A DNA stretch of 64,000 nucleotides from Promicromonospora sukumoe 327MFSha3.1 (GTDB taxonomy: Bacteria; Actinomycetota; Actinomycetes; Actinomycetales; Cellulomonadaceae), in assembly GCF_000385135.1 (NCBI RefSeq), contig NZ_ARQM01000010.1:1798001-1862000 (forward strand), written 5' to 3'. Shown here piece by piece: positions 1 to 7,312 of the stretch. The notes beneath the pieces are model-generated. The model was not told where the DNA came from. It saw nothing but the letters and a program-made list of their open reading frames with translations, and ran no database searches. The first letter of the stretch is position 1, and each line of letters opens with the position of its first letter. The translations under genes were made by a program, and so were the position numbers.

Positions 1-295
1 GGCCCGCAGCGGAATCGGTGTGGGACCAGGAGCCGGCGCGCGCACCAGGCCCGGCATCGGTCCAGGCGCCGGCCTCGGGCCTGGTTTCGAGCCGGCCATC
101 CGGCTCGGCATCGGACCAGGTGGTGCGGGCGGAATCTCCCGGGCCGAACTCGCGCGGGCCTTCGGCCGTCGCGCTGTGGCCGCTTGCGGCGCCGTTCGCT
201 CGCGCGCGGGACTCGGCGTACACCCGCCGCAGGTCCAGCTCAGGATCGGCCCCGCGCAGTGCGCGGCGGGCGCGGGTCAGCTCGTCGTCGTCCAC
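1..295 (-). CDS. Partial hypothetical protein downstream of the ECF sigma factor (C-terminus off the left edge)
   Basis: The reading frame opens with GTG at 295-293, preceded by a good ribosome site (AGGAAGGAG), and stays open to the window edge, giving about 98 residues that begin MDDDELTRARRALRGADPEL. It overlaps the end of the sigma factor gene by 19 bp, which implies translational coupling. The visible part is acidic, then rich in Ala, Gly, Ser and Glu with no hydrophobic stretch, so a membrane or secreted part would lie off the edge. Actinobacterial ECF sigma factors are often followed by anti-sigma or CU044_5270-type membrane proteins. That role is inference; I do not recognise a domain in what is visible. 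Confidence 0.6.
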   Translation of the reverse strand, partial: MDDDELTRARRALRGADPELDLRRVYAESRARANGAASGHSATAEGPREFGPGDSARTTWSDAEPDGRLETRPEAGAWTDAGPGARAGSWSHTDSAAG

Positions 296-951
296 GTCAG
301 GCTCCTTCCTCGGGTCAGACGGGCGTACGCGGCGCGCAGGCGCCCTCGGGCGCGGTGCACCCGGTTGGCGGCGACCGCGGTGGTGCAGCCGAGCACCTGG
401 GCCACCTCCGCCGTCGACAGCTCCGCGGCCGCCAGCAGTGCGATGACCTCGCGGTCGGCCGGACGCAGCAGGTCCATGGCGCGCCGGAGCTCGTCGAGCT
501 CGCCGACCAGGCGGACGTCGTCCGCGCCGGCCGGGGCGGGATGGGTCCCGACCCGGTCCGCCAGCGCCGTGCGCCGGTGCTGGGCGCGTACCTGGTTGGC
601 CAGCACACGGCGGGCGACGGCCAGGAGCCAGGCACGCGGGTGGTCCGGCAGCTCGCCCTTGCGCCACGCGATCGCGAAGACCTCGGCCACGACGTCCTCC
701 GCCTCCGCGGCGGGGAGGCGTGCACGGGCGTACCGATACACGCCGTGCGCGTGTGTCGCGAAGAGCTCCTCCGTGCGTTCGGGCGTGAGCGTGCCCGGGA
801 CGATGCGGTGCGGCTCTGTGTTGGTGGCCAGGGCGAACTCCGGTGTGCCGATGGTGGTCAGGGGCGAACGGCGGTTGGCGATCGGGAACGACCGGGCCCT
901 CGATCGGTGCTTACAAACGGTGGGTGTCCGGCGTCGCCGGGGCCATGTCAC
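277..951 (-). CDS. RNA polymerase ECF-type sigma factor (sigma-70 family)
   Basis: Directs RNA polymerase to a dedicated promoter set. Region 2 is visible as EELFATHAHGVYRYARARL followed by an AEDVVAEVFAIAWR segment, and region 4 near the C-terminus as LRPADREVIALLAAAELSTA with its helix-turn-helix (AEVAQVLGCTTAVAANRVHRAR). The open frame runs further upstream (to 1353), but that part is only antisense to the lipoprotein gene. The only in-frame ATG/GTG/TTG that keeps region 2 intact in this gap is GTG at 951; no clear ribosome site precedes it, so the start is uncertain and about 40 N-terminal residues may be untranslated. The gene is followed, with overlap, by the possible anti-sigma partner. 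It is divergent from the VanY-like gene, with a CRP-type palindrome in between. Confidence 0.85.
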   Translation of the reverse strand: MTWPRRRRTPTVCKHRSRARSFPIANRRSPLTTIGTPEFALATNTEPHRIVPGTLTPERTEELFATHAHGVYRYARARLPAAEAEDVVAEVFAIAWRKGELPDHPRAWLLAVARRVLANQVRAQHRRTALADRVGTHPAPAGADDVRLVGELDELRRAMDLLRPADREVIALLAAAELSTAEVAQVLGCTTAVAANRVHRARGRLRAAYARLTRGRSLTWTTTS

Positions 952-959
952 GCAGCGGG

Positions 960-975
960 TGTGACCCACGTCACA
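960..975. promoter_or_regulatory. CRP/GlxR-type operator
   Basis: TGTGA-N6-TCACA, a perfect match to the cyclic-AMP receptor family consensus, lies between the divergent sigma factor and carboxypeptidase genes. In actinobacteria the cognate protein would be a Crp/GlxR homologue, not in this window. Which gene it controls is not clear. Confidence 0.55.
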
Positions 976-1021
976 GTGTGCGGCTGAGATGCCGTGCCTG
1001 CCGCCGTACACCGACGGGGTT

Positions 1022-1885
1022 GTGACCATCTTCCTGGACCGCCAGCCCCTGCCACGTATCGCCGTCGTCATGCTCGCCGTCGCGTTCCTCCTTACGGGGT
1101 GCGCGTCGGGCGCGGCCCCCGCGACGTACGAGACGTCGGCCTCGTCAGGGCTGGAGACGGGATTCGGAGGTTCGGCAGCGGACGGCGCGGCTGCCGATGG
1201 CGCGGCTGCCGATGGTGCGGCTGCCGATGGTGAGGCCGTAGCAGGTGCGAGTGCCGACGAGCCGGTGGGCGTCCCCGCCGAGGCCACGCCCGGCATCGAC
1301 CTGGCGGCCCACTCGCCCACGGACCCGGCGAGCCCGTGGGTGGTCGTGAACAAAAGGGTGGCCGTCGACCCGGTCGACTACGAGCCGGACCTGACGACGG
1401 TCCGCGGCTATCTCGTGCGTCCGGACGTGGCCCCTGACCTCACCGCGCTCCTCGCCGCCGCCGAGGCTGACGGTGTGCACCTGACGCTGCGCAGCGCCTA
1501 CCGCGGCTACTCGAAGCAGGCCGCTGTCTACGAGGGCTGGGTGGCGCAGCTCGGTAGTGCGCAGGCCGACGCGGTATCGGCTCGGCCGGGGCACAGCGAG
1601 CACCAGACGGGCCTGGCAGTGGACGTGGGCGGTAGCAGCCGGCCGCAGTGCGACTTCGAACCGTGCTTCGGTGACACTCCCGAGGGGCGGTGGGTCGCCG
1701 AGCACGCCAGGAGCTTCGGTTTCCTGGTCCGGTACACGCCGGAGAACAAGGCCGTGACCGGGTACGCCCCGGAGGCGTGGCACCTGCGCTGGGTGGGTCG
1801 TGACCTGGCTGGATACCTGAGCGAGACCGGTCTCAGCACCCTGGAGGAGGTGTTCGACGTGCCGGGCGGGGACTATCGCCGCTGA
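1022..1885 (+). CDS. D-Ala-D-Ala carboxypeptidase, VanY/M15 family lipoprotein
   Basis: Trims the terminal D-Ala from peptidoglycan stem peptides outside the membrane. I chose GTG 1022; an ATG at 989 in the same frame only adds MPCLPPYTDGV. The N-terminus has a basic start, a hydrophobic stretch and the lipobox LLTGC, so the mature protein should be lipid-anchored. A low-complexity linker with AAADG repeats follows. The catalytic domain shows the zinc motif SEHQTGLAVDVG and the later WHLRWVG, both typical of M15B peptidases. Divergent from the sigma factor gene. Family assignment is firm; the natural substrate is inferred from the family. Confidence 0.88.
   Translation: MTIFLDRQPLPRIAVVMLAVAFLLTGCASGAAPATYETSASSGLETGFGGSAADGAAADGAAADGAAADGEAVAGASADEPVGVPAEATPGIDLAAHSPTDPASPWVVVNKRVAVDPVDYEPDLTTVRGYLVRPDVAPDLTALLAAAEADGVHLTLRSAYRGYSKQAAVYEGWVAQLGSAQADAVSARPGHSEHQTGLAVDVGGSSRPQCDFEPCFGDTPEGRWVAEHARSFGFLVRYTPENKAVTGYAPEAWHLRWVGRDLAGYLSETGLSTLEEVFDVPGGDYRR
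1187..1231 (+). repeat. 15-bp tandem repeat, 3 copies, in the lipoprotein linker
   Basis: Unit GCGGCTGCCGATGGY repeated three times encodes AAADG units just after the lipid-anchor region. The repeat is in phase with the codons, so copy-number change would lengthen or shorten the spacer without a frameshift. Confidence 0.85.
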
Positions 1886-1890
1886 CGTAC

Positions 1891-1921
1891 TTGACCTTGC
1901 CGTAGCGGCAACCTTGCACGC
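1891..1921. promoter_or_regulatory. MerR-type operator in front of the ABC exporter
   Basis: A perfect 15-bp dyad TTGCCGTAGCGGCAA (1897-1911) directly follows a -35-like TTGACC (1891-1896). MerR-family activators bind such dyads in promoters with long (about 19-bp) spacers. A 19-bp spacer would put the weak -10 at 1916-1921 and transcription would start close to the ATG at 1929, which has no ribosome site, so a leaderless message is likely. The MerR gene two genes downstream is the obvious candidate regulator. Confidence 0.55.
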
Positions 1922-1928
1922 TGCGGTC

Positions 1929-3026
1929 ATGACCACTTCAGACAGAGCGACACCGAACCCACCGACCACATCGGCGCCAGCAGCAGCGGCGCCAGCTGAA
2001 CCGGTGCTCGCAGCACCGGCGTCCAACGCACCGGTCTCGAACGCACCGGTCTCGAATGCACCGGTCTCGGATGCACCGGTCTCGGATGCACCGGTCTCGG
2101 ATGCACCGGTCTCGGATGCACCGGTCTCGAACGCACTGGTCTCGGATGCCCGGGCGTCGAGCGGGTCGGTTTCCGGCACCTCTTCTCCCGGCACCGCGAT
2201 CGCGGTGGTCGGGCTGCACAAGTCCTTCGGGGACCACCACGTGCTCGACGGCGTGGACCTCACCGTCCCCGGCGGCACCGTCTACGCCCTCCTGGGGCCG
2301 AACGGCGCGGGCAAGACCACGATGGTCAACATCCTGTCCACGCTGCTCACGGCCGACGCCGGCGAGGTCCGTGTGGCGGGCCACGACGTGCGCCGGGAGC
2401 CTGCGCGGGTGCGGTCGGCGATCGGCGTCACCGGGCAGTTCTCGGCGATCGACATGTTCCTCACGGGCCGCGAGAACCTCCGCCTCATGGCCGACCTGTC
2501 GCACCTCGACCGGCGCAGCGCCGCCCGCGACGTCGCTGCCCTGCTCGACCGGTTCGACCTGGTCGAGGCCGCCGACCGCCGGGCCCTGACCTGGTCCGGC
2601 GGCATGCAGCGCCGTCTGGACCTGGCGATGACGCTCATCACCCGGCCGCGCCTCATCTTCCTCGACGAGCCGACCACAGGCCTCGACCCCCGCAGCCGAC
2701 GCGAGGTCTGGGACGTGGTGCGGGAACAGGTCGCTGACGGCGTCACCGTGCTCCTGACCACCCAGTACCTGGAGGAGGCGGACGCCCTGGCCGACCGCGT
2801 CGGCGTCCTCGACGCCGGCACCCTCGTCGCGGAGGGGGCGCCCGCAGAGCTCAAGGCGCTCGTTCCTGGCGACAGCACCAACCTCGACGACGTCTTCCTG
2901 GCGCTCACGGGCCACGCCGCGAGCGCCGTCGGCGCCACGCACACCGCAGACGCGATCGCCCCCACCGCCCCGAACGCCTCCACCGCCCAGACCGGCCCGA
3001 CCGACCAGGAGACGACCGCCCGATGA
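1929..3026 (+). CDS. ABC transporter ATP-binding protein (drug-export / DrrA-like)
   Basis: Powers an ABC-2 exporter with the permease encoded next. ATG 1929 is chosen over the TTG at 1914 because a MerR-type promoter element runs up to it. Residues 1 to about 90 are an unusual low-complexity extension with APVSN/APVSD repeats. The ATPase follows with Walker A GPNGAGKTT, a Q-loop region TGQFSAIDMFLTGREN, signature WSGGMQRRLDLA, Walker B LIFLDEPTTGLDPRSR and an H-loop region LLTTQYLEEADALADRV, as in the DrrA/daunorubicin-resistance group. TGA overlaps the permease ATG, so the two are coupled. The MerR gene that follows probably controls the operon. Substrate unknown. Confidence 0.9.
   Translation: MTTSDRATPNPPTTSAPAAAAPAEPVLAAPASNAPVSNAPVSNAPVSDAPVSDAPVSDAPVSDAPVSNALVSDARASSGSVSGTSSPGTAIAVVGLHKSFGDHHVLDGVDLTVPGGTVYALLGPNGAGKTTMVNILSTLLTADAGEVRVAGHDVRREPARVRSAIGVTGQFSAIDMFLTGRENLRLMADLSHLDRRSAARDVAALLDRFDLVEAADRRALTWSGGMQRRLDLAMTLITRPRLIFLDEPTTGLDPRSRREVWDVVREQVADGVTVLLTTQYLEEADALADRVGVLDAGTLVAEGAPAELKALVPGDSTNLDDVFLALTGHAASAVGATHTADAIAPTAPNASTAQTGPTDQETTAR
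2028..2147 (+). repeat. 15-bp tandem repeat, 8 copies, inside the ABC ATPase gene
   Basis: Unit GCACCGGTCTCGRAY repeated eight times with small changes encodes (APVS[N/D])n before the ATPase domain. Multiple of three, so length variation would stay in frame. Confidence 0.9.
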
Positions 3027-3814
3027 ACCTCACCTACGTCGTCCGCGACTCGACGACCATGCTGCGCCGCAACCTGCGGCACCTGAGCCGCTACCCGTCG
3101 CTGGCCGTCATGCTGATCGCGATCCCGGTCGTGTTCCTGCTGCTGTTCGTCTACGTCTTCGGCGGCACGCTCGGCGCGGGGCTCCCGGTCGACGGCGGGG
3201 GCACGCGCGCCGACTACCTCACCTACCTGGTCCCGGGGATCTGGATCATGACCGTGTCCAGCGTCGCGAACGGGACGGCCGTCGCGGTGGCCATCGACCA
3301 GACGGGCGGGATGTTCGCGCGGTTCCGGACCATGGACATCGCCCGCGTCTCGGTCCTGGCGGGGCACGTGCTCGGTGCGGTGATCCGCACCGTGCTGGCC
3401 CTGGCGGTGATGATCGTGGTCGCGTTGCTGCTCGGGTTCCGGTCCGACGCCGGTGTCGTCGGCTGGCTGGGCGCCGCCGGGCTGGTGCTCCTCCTGGCGT
3501 TCTCGTTCACCTGGCTGACCGTCGCGATGGGGCTGGCCGCGGGCAGCATCGAGACGGCGAGCAACACCCCGCTGGTGCTGATGGTGCTGCCGGTCGTCAG
3601 CAGCGGGTTCGTGCCGACCGAGCAGATGCCCGTCGGATTGCGGCAGTTCGCCGAGCACCAGCCGTTCACGCCGATCATCGAGACCCTGCGCGCCCTGACC
3701 TCGGGGGCGCCGGTCGGGTCCGAGGGCTGGTTCGCGCTCGGGTGGTGCGTGGTGATCGGTGTGGTCGGATACCTGTGGTCCCGGCGCCAGTTCGGCAGGG
3801 TCCCGACGAGATAG
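3023..3814 (+). CDS. ABC-2 type transporter permease (DrrB-like)
   Basis: Membrane half of the exporter. About six hydrophobic segments are visible, including VMLIAIPVVFLLLFVYVFGG, a VLALAVMIVVALLL segment and VLMVLPVVSSGFVP, with a short cytoplasmic C-terminus. Length (263 residues) fits the ABC2_membrane family. Its ATG overlaps the ATPase stop (ATGA), so expression is coupled. The ligand cannot be read from the sequence; antibiotics or lipids are exported by relatives. Confidence 0.88.
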   Translation: MNLTYVVRDSTTMLRRNLRHLSRYPSLAVMLIAIPVVFLLLFVYVFGGTLGAGLPVDGGGTRADYLTYLVPGIWIMTVSSVANGTAVAVAIDQTGGMFARFRTMDIARVSVLAGHVLGAVIRTVLALAVMIVVALLLGFRSDAGVVGWLGAAGLVLLLAFSFTWLTVAMGLAAGSIETASNTPLVLMVLPVVSSGFVPTEQMPVGLRQFAEHQPFTPIIETLRALTSGAPVGSEGWFALGWCVVIGVVGYLWSRRQFGRVPTR

Positions 3815-3851
3815 GCGCCGACGAACGAACATGGGAGGAGACACTAGGGCG

Positions 3852-4634
3852 ATGCTGACCATCGGCCAGGTCGCGGCGTACGCCGGCGTGACGGCGCGCA
3901 CCGTCCGGCACTACCACGCCGTCGGGCTGCTTCCGGAGCCCGAGCGCGACCATTCCGGGTACCGCCGGTACGGCGCGCAGGCGGTCGTGGACCTGATCCG
4001 GGTCAGAGTGCTGGCCGACGCCGGCGTCCCGCTGGCCCGGGTCCACGACCTCCTGCGGGCCGACGACGCGGAGTTCGCGGCCGCCGTCGCCGAGATCGAC
4101 ACCCGCCTCCGGTCTGAGATCGAGGAGCGGGAGCGGCACCGGGAGCGCATCGCGCGGCTCGCCGCGGGGGACAGCCTGGCCCTGCCGGCGGAGGGCGCGG
4201 CCTACCTCGACCGGTGGCGTGCGCTCGGCATTCCCGAGCGGGTCGTCCAGATCGAACGCGACAGCTGGATCCTGTCGCTGGCCGTGTACTCGCGGGAGGA
4301 GATCGCCGCCGCGATCGTGAACAAGGGGCGGCTGCTGGAGGACGCCGAGTTCGTCGACGTCCTGCGCGCGATCGGCGAGGGGATCGACTGGGAGCCCGAC
4401 GACCCGCGGCTGCCGGGGCTGGCCGACAAGGTGGCGGCCGTGCTGGACCGCCATGTCGAGTGGTCCGGCAACGGGTCGGGCGAGATGGAGCGCGCGCTCG
4501 TCGAGCAGTTCGACTCCATCGCCCTGGACTCCATCCCCGCGGGCCGCCGCCTGGAGGCGCTTCTGGAGGAGCGCGGCTGGTCGGGCTGGACGCGCCAGAA
4601 GCGCGTCCGGCCGCGGGACGTCGCCGCCGAATGA
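3852..4634 (+). CDS. MerR family transcriptional regulator with C-terminal effector-type domain
   Basis: ATG 3852 is preceded by GGGAGGAG; the longer frame from 3759 overlaps the permease and is rejected. The N-terminus is a clear MerR helix-turn-helix (LTIGQVAAYAGVTARTVRHY, then LPEPERDHSGYRRYG), followed by the dimerisation helix (about residues 80-110). The remaining 140 residues (AAYLDRWRALGIPERVVQIE onward) resemble the sensor halves of multidrug MerR proteins. It closes the ABC exporter operon and probably activates it through the dyad at 1897-1911 (inference from position and MerR promoter geometry). Confidence 0.88.
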   Translation: MLTIGQVAAYAGVTARTVRHYHAVGLLPEPERDHSGYRRYGAQAVVDLIRVRVLADAGVPLARVHDLLRADDAEFAAAVAEIDTRLRSEIEERERHRERIARLAAGDSLALPAEGAAYLDRWRALGIPERVVQIERDSWILSLAVYSREEIAAAIVNKGRLLEDAEFVDVLRAIGEGIDWEPDDPRLPGLADKVAAVLDRHVEWSGNGSGEMERALVEQFDSIALDSIPAGRRLEALLEERGWSGWTRQKRVRPRDVAAE

Positions 4635-4694
4635 GTTGAGCACAGCAGTTGCTGCCAGGACAGCCGTGCTGCAGCAGCAACTGCTGTGCTCGAC
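4635..4694. repeat. Long hairpin between converging genes, family D copy 1
   Basis: 21-nt arms (4635-4655 and 4674-4694) differ at one base pair and enclose an 18-nt loop, directly after the MerR stop codon and before the end of doxX. Core arm GAGCACAGCAGTTGCTGC. No T-run follows. A second copy with related arms is at 49951-50015. May act as a two-way terminator. Confidence 0.85.
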
Positions 4695-4729
4695 GTCGTG
4701 GTCGGCCGCAGCGGGCGGAACACCAGACC

Positions 4730-5182
4730 TCAGAACGGCAGCCAGACGACGGCGGCCAGCGCGGCCAGATAGAGCGCCTGCTCCGCGAGGCGCCGTCCGA
4801 CCGGCGTGGCGGGCTTGCCGCCGAACAGCACACCGCGGCGAGCCGCGGAGATGTTGGCGGGTGTCATGGCCAGGGTCAAGAGCCCGAGGCAGATCGCGGC
4901 GGCGGGCGCCGTCGCGGGCACCAGCAGGCCGATCGCGCCCGCGAGCTCCAGTACGCCCGTGCCCGCCACGAGCAGGTCCGGGCGCGGCAGGCCCGGCGGC
5001 ACCATGCGGACCAGGTCTCTGCGCACGTGGGGGATGAGCCGTCCGGACGCCGCGATCAGGTAGACGGCCGCGATGCCGATGCGGGTGGCGTCGTGCCAGG
5101 TGTCGAGGGCCGGTACCGCGAGGCCGACCAGGCGCGCGAGCGCGGTGACCCCGACCAGGAGGACGGGAAGGGGGACGGGCAT
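4730..5182 (-). CDS. DoxX family membrane protein
   Basis: Small integral membrane protein of about 150 residues with four hydrophobic segments (PVLLVGVTALARLVGLAVPA; IGIAAVYLIAASG; LVAGTGVLELAGAIGLLVPA and onward; the C-terminal LYLAALAAVVWLPF), the usual DoxX-like layout. I start at ATG 5182, preceded by GGAG; a GTG at 5221 would put a TetR operator inside the coding region. It is divergent from a TetR gene with two matching operators between them, so it is very likely that regulator's target. Relatives are linked to quinone or sulfur redox functions; the role here is unknown. Confidence 0.8.
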   Translation of the reverse strand: MPVPLPVLLVGVTALARLVGLAVPALDTWHDATRIGIAAVYLIAASGRLIPHVRRDLVRMVPPGLPRPDLLVAGTGVLELAGAIGLLVPATAPAAAICLGLLTLAMTPANISAARRGVLFGGKPATPVGRRLAEQALYLAALAAVVWLPF

Positions 5183-5192
5183 GACCGCTCCG

Positions 5193-5211
5193 ATCTTGAC
5201 GGTGACAAGTT
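5193..5211. promoter_or_regulatory. TetR-type operator, copy 1 (doxX side)
   Basis: ATCTTG-N7-CAAGTT, one base off a perfect dyad and the same layout as the site at 5240-5258. It lies in the leader of the doxX-like gene, 11 bp before its ATG. Confidence 0.6.
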
Positions 5212-5239
5212 CGTGCGACACCTCACCACTCGCACTGCT

Positions 5240-5258
5240 ATCTTGTCAATGGCAAGAT
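5240..5258. promoter_or_regulatory. TetR-type operator, copy 2
   Basis: Perfect dyad ATCTTG-N7-CAAGAT in the divergent gap between doxX and tetR, 47 bp from the first site centre to centre. Suggests autoregulation plus control of the doxX-like gene. Confidence 0.7.
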
Positions 5259-5304
5259 CGGTCGAGTTGGCCGCCAGACACGGACGCGAGCGAGACGGAG
5301 CCCC

Positions 5305-5820
5305 ATGAGCTACCACCACGGAGACCTGCGCCGCGCCATGACCGCGGCCGCCGCGACCGCCGTCGCCGAGCGCGGACCCGCCGGCCTCAGCCTGCGCGAG
5401 CTGGCGCGGCTCGCGGGCGTCTCCCACGCGGCGCCCGCCCACCACTTCGGCGACAAGGCGGGCGTGCTCACCGCCGTCGCCACCGAGGGCTTCACGCTGC
5501 TCGCCGAGGCCCTGGGCCAGGCCGGCGACGACCTGCTGGCCGCTGGCGTCGCCTACGTGCGGTTCGCCGTCGGGCACCCCGGGCACTTCGCCGTCATGTT
5601 CGACCGCAGCCTGCTGCACGCCGACGACGCCGACCTGCGTGCCGCCGAGCAGGCGGCCTCCGCGGCGCTCGCGGACCTCGCGCCCGACGCCGACGGCGCC
5701 CGCGCCGCGTGGTCCGTGGCGCACGGCTTCGCGAGCCTGTGGCTCTCGGGTGCCATCGAGGGGCCCGACGTCGTCGCGGCGGCGGAACCCGTACTCCGCC
5801 GGCTGGTCCCGGACGCCTGA
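5305..5820 (+). CDS. TetR/AcrR family transcriptional regulator
   Basis: Starts MSYHHGDLRRAM, a very common opening of one TetR subgroup (TetR with a WHG-like C-terminal domain). Helix-turn-helix at about residues 28-50 (LSLRELARLAGVSHAAPAHH, then FGDKAGVLTAV). The C-terminal part (PGHFAVMFDRSLL and onward) is the ligand and dimer domain. 171 residues, short for the family but complete. Two operators of the same pattern upstream point to control of itself and the divergent DoxX-like gene. Confidence 0.9.
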   Translation: MSYHHGDLRRAMTAAAATAVAERGPAGLSLRELARLAGVSHAAPAHHFGDKAGVLTAVATEGFTLLAEALGQAGDDLLAAGVAYVRFAVGHPGHFAVMFDRSLLHADDADLRAAEQAASAALADLAPDADGARAAWSVAHGFASLWLSGAIEGPDVVAAAEPVLRRLVPDA

Positions 5821-5881
5821 GTCGCGCCGGGCCGGGCGGCGCAAGACGCGTCCAGGGGCCGGGTGCGCGGCCGCCGCAAGC

Positions 5882-5934
5882 GACCATGCACCTGCTGCCG
5901 GTGCAGAAGCCCGTCTGGCAGCAAGTGCATGGTC
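5882..5934. repeat. Long hairpin between converging genes, family B copy 1
   Basis: 18-nt arms GACCATGCACCTGCTGCC (5882-5899) and its near-perfect complement (5917-5934, one mismatch), 17-nt loop. The right arm touches the stop codon of the AraC gene. The second copy is at 33695-33747 with the same arm sequence. Confidence 0.88.
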
Positions 5935-7111
5935 AGCCGACGGCGGGTGTCGCGGGGCGCGGGTCAGCGTCCGCGACCGCCTCGGCGTCCGGCCGGGCCA
6001 CGCCCAGCCCGACCGCCTCGGCGTCCGGCCGGGCCACGCCCGCCCGGCCTGATCGCCCCAGCCCGACCTCCTCGGCACCCGGTTCCCCCGGCGGCCACGG
6101 CGCCTGCTCGATCGGCCGTGCACGGTCACGGCCCGGCGGTGAGCCGAACAGGCGGCGGTACTCGCGGTTGAACTGGGCCGCGCTCTCGTAGCCGACGTCG
6201 AACGCGACCTGCGTGACGCTCGTGTCCCGCGAGGCGAGGATCTGGCGCGCTGTCGCGAGCCGGAGCTGCTTCTGGAACTGGAGCGGGCTCGACCCGGTCA
6301 CCGCGCGGAACGTGCGGTGGAACGCGGATGCGCTCAGGCCCGCGCGCCGGGCGAGGTCCTCGACGCGGACCGGCTCGACCGCGTTGTCCCGGATCCACTG
6401 CACGACGCCGCTCACGCGCGTGAGCTTGCTGTCCGCCAGCCCGAGCTGTCGCACGGTGTCGCCCTGCGGGCCCGTGACCAGCAGCCACAGGATCTCCCGC
6501 TGCACCATCGGCCCGAGGACCGGCAGGTCGCGCGGCCGGTCCAGCAGGCGGACCAGCCGGCCGACGGCGTCCACCAGCTCCGCGGGCGCGCGGCTGGTGA
6601 CCAGCGCCGGGACGACAGCGCCGCGGCCCGACGGGCCGGTTCCCCCCGACGCGGGGGAGTCCGACTGGGCCGAGGTTCGCGTTGCCGGCTGCGTGCGCGC
6701 CCTGGCGCCGCGCCCCGAGGCCGCACCCGCCCGCACCGACCGTCCCGTCGGTGCGGAGGCGCCCGCCCCTGCACCAGCCGCCGCCGACAGGAGCAGCTCC
6801 GCGATCGCCGGTGCGGCAAGCGTCATGCCGAAGCCCAACGCCGGCGCCTCCTCGCTCGCCTCCGTGAACCGGCCGATCACCGGCAGGTCGATCGACGTGA
6901 CCAGGTACTCGCCCGGCCCGTACCCGACCGTCTCGGCGCCCAGCCGGAGCTCCTTGGTGCCCTGGGCGATCAGCGCGAACGTGGTGCCCGTCGTCGACGC
7001 CTCCGGGCTGCCCGGCCGGGTCTCGCGCGAGAGGAACACCCCGGGCAGGGGCTCGCTCGTCCCGGCGGGCGCGCGCTGGTCCAGCAGCTCGCGCAGCTCG
7101 TCGAGATCCAT
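5933..7111 (-). CDS. AraC family transcriptional regulator with cupin-like N-terminal domain
   Basis: About 392 residues. ATG 7111 follows AGGAGGAGG; the open frame continuing to 8206 is only antisense to the SDR gene. Residues 1-130 (GTTFALIAQGTKELRLGAET, then GPGEYLVTSIDLPVIG) match the AraC_N type sugar/aldehyde-sensing domain. The C-terminal AraC DNA-binding part shows both helix-turn-helices (VEDLARRAGLSASAFHRTFR and DTSVTQVAFDVGYESAAQFN). A Gly/Ala/Ser/Thr-rich stretch around residues 140-190 splits the sensor half and is unusual. A long Ala/Asp/Gly tail follows the HTH. Divergent from the SDR gene, its likely target. Confidence 0.88.
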   Translation of the reverse strand: MDLDELRELLDQRAPAGTSEPLPGVFLSRETRPGSPEASTTGTTFALIAQGTKELRLGAETVGYGPGEYLVTSIDLPVIGRFTEASEEAPALGFGMTLAAPAIAELLLSAAAGAGAGASAPTGRSVRAGAASGRGARARTQPATRTSAQSDSPASGGTGPSGRGAVVPALVTSRAPAELVDAVGRLVRLLDRPRDLPVLGPMVQREILWLLVTGPQGDTVRQLGLADSKLTRVSGVVQWIRDNAVEPVRVEDLARRAGLSASAFHRTFRAVTGSSPLQFQKQLRLATARQILASRDTSVTQVAFDVGYESAAQFNREYRRLFGSPPGRDRARPIEQAPWPPGEPGAEEVGLGRSGRAGVARPDAEAVGLGVARPDAEAVADADPRPATPAVG

Positions 7112-7312
7112 GCCGACCACCCTCCTCCTAGGACGCCGCCCGATGCCCGCCTGAGCAGGATCAGGCAAGAACCTGGCAGGAACACCCTCCCTGTCACGCC
7201 CCCGAATCGCCTTGACTGGTCGAGGAGCCAGGGCGCCACGGTCCTGCCTCCCGGCTTCGGTCAGAAGCAGTATCCGGCAACCAATGCACACCAACCAGAA
7301 CACGAGGCAGAC

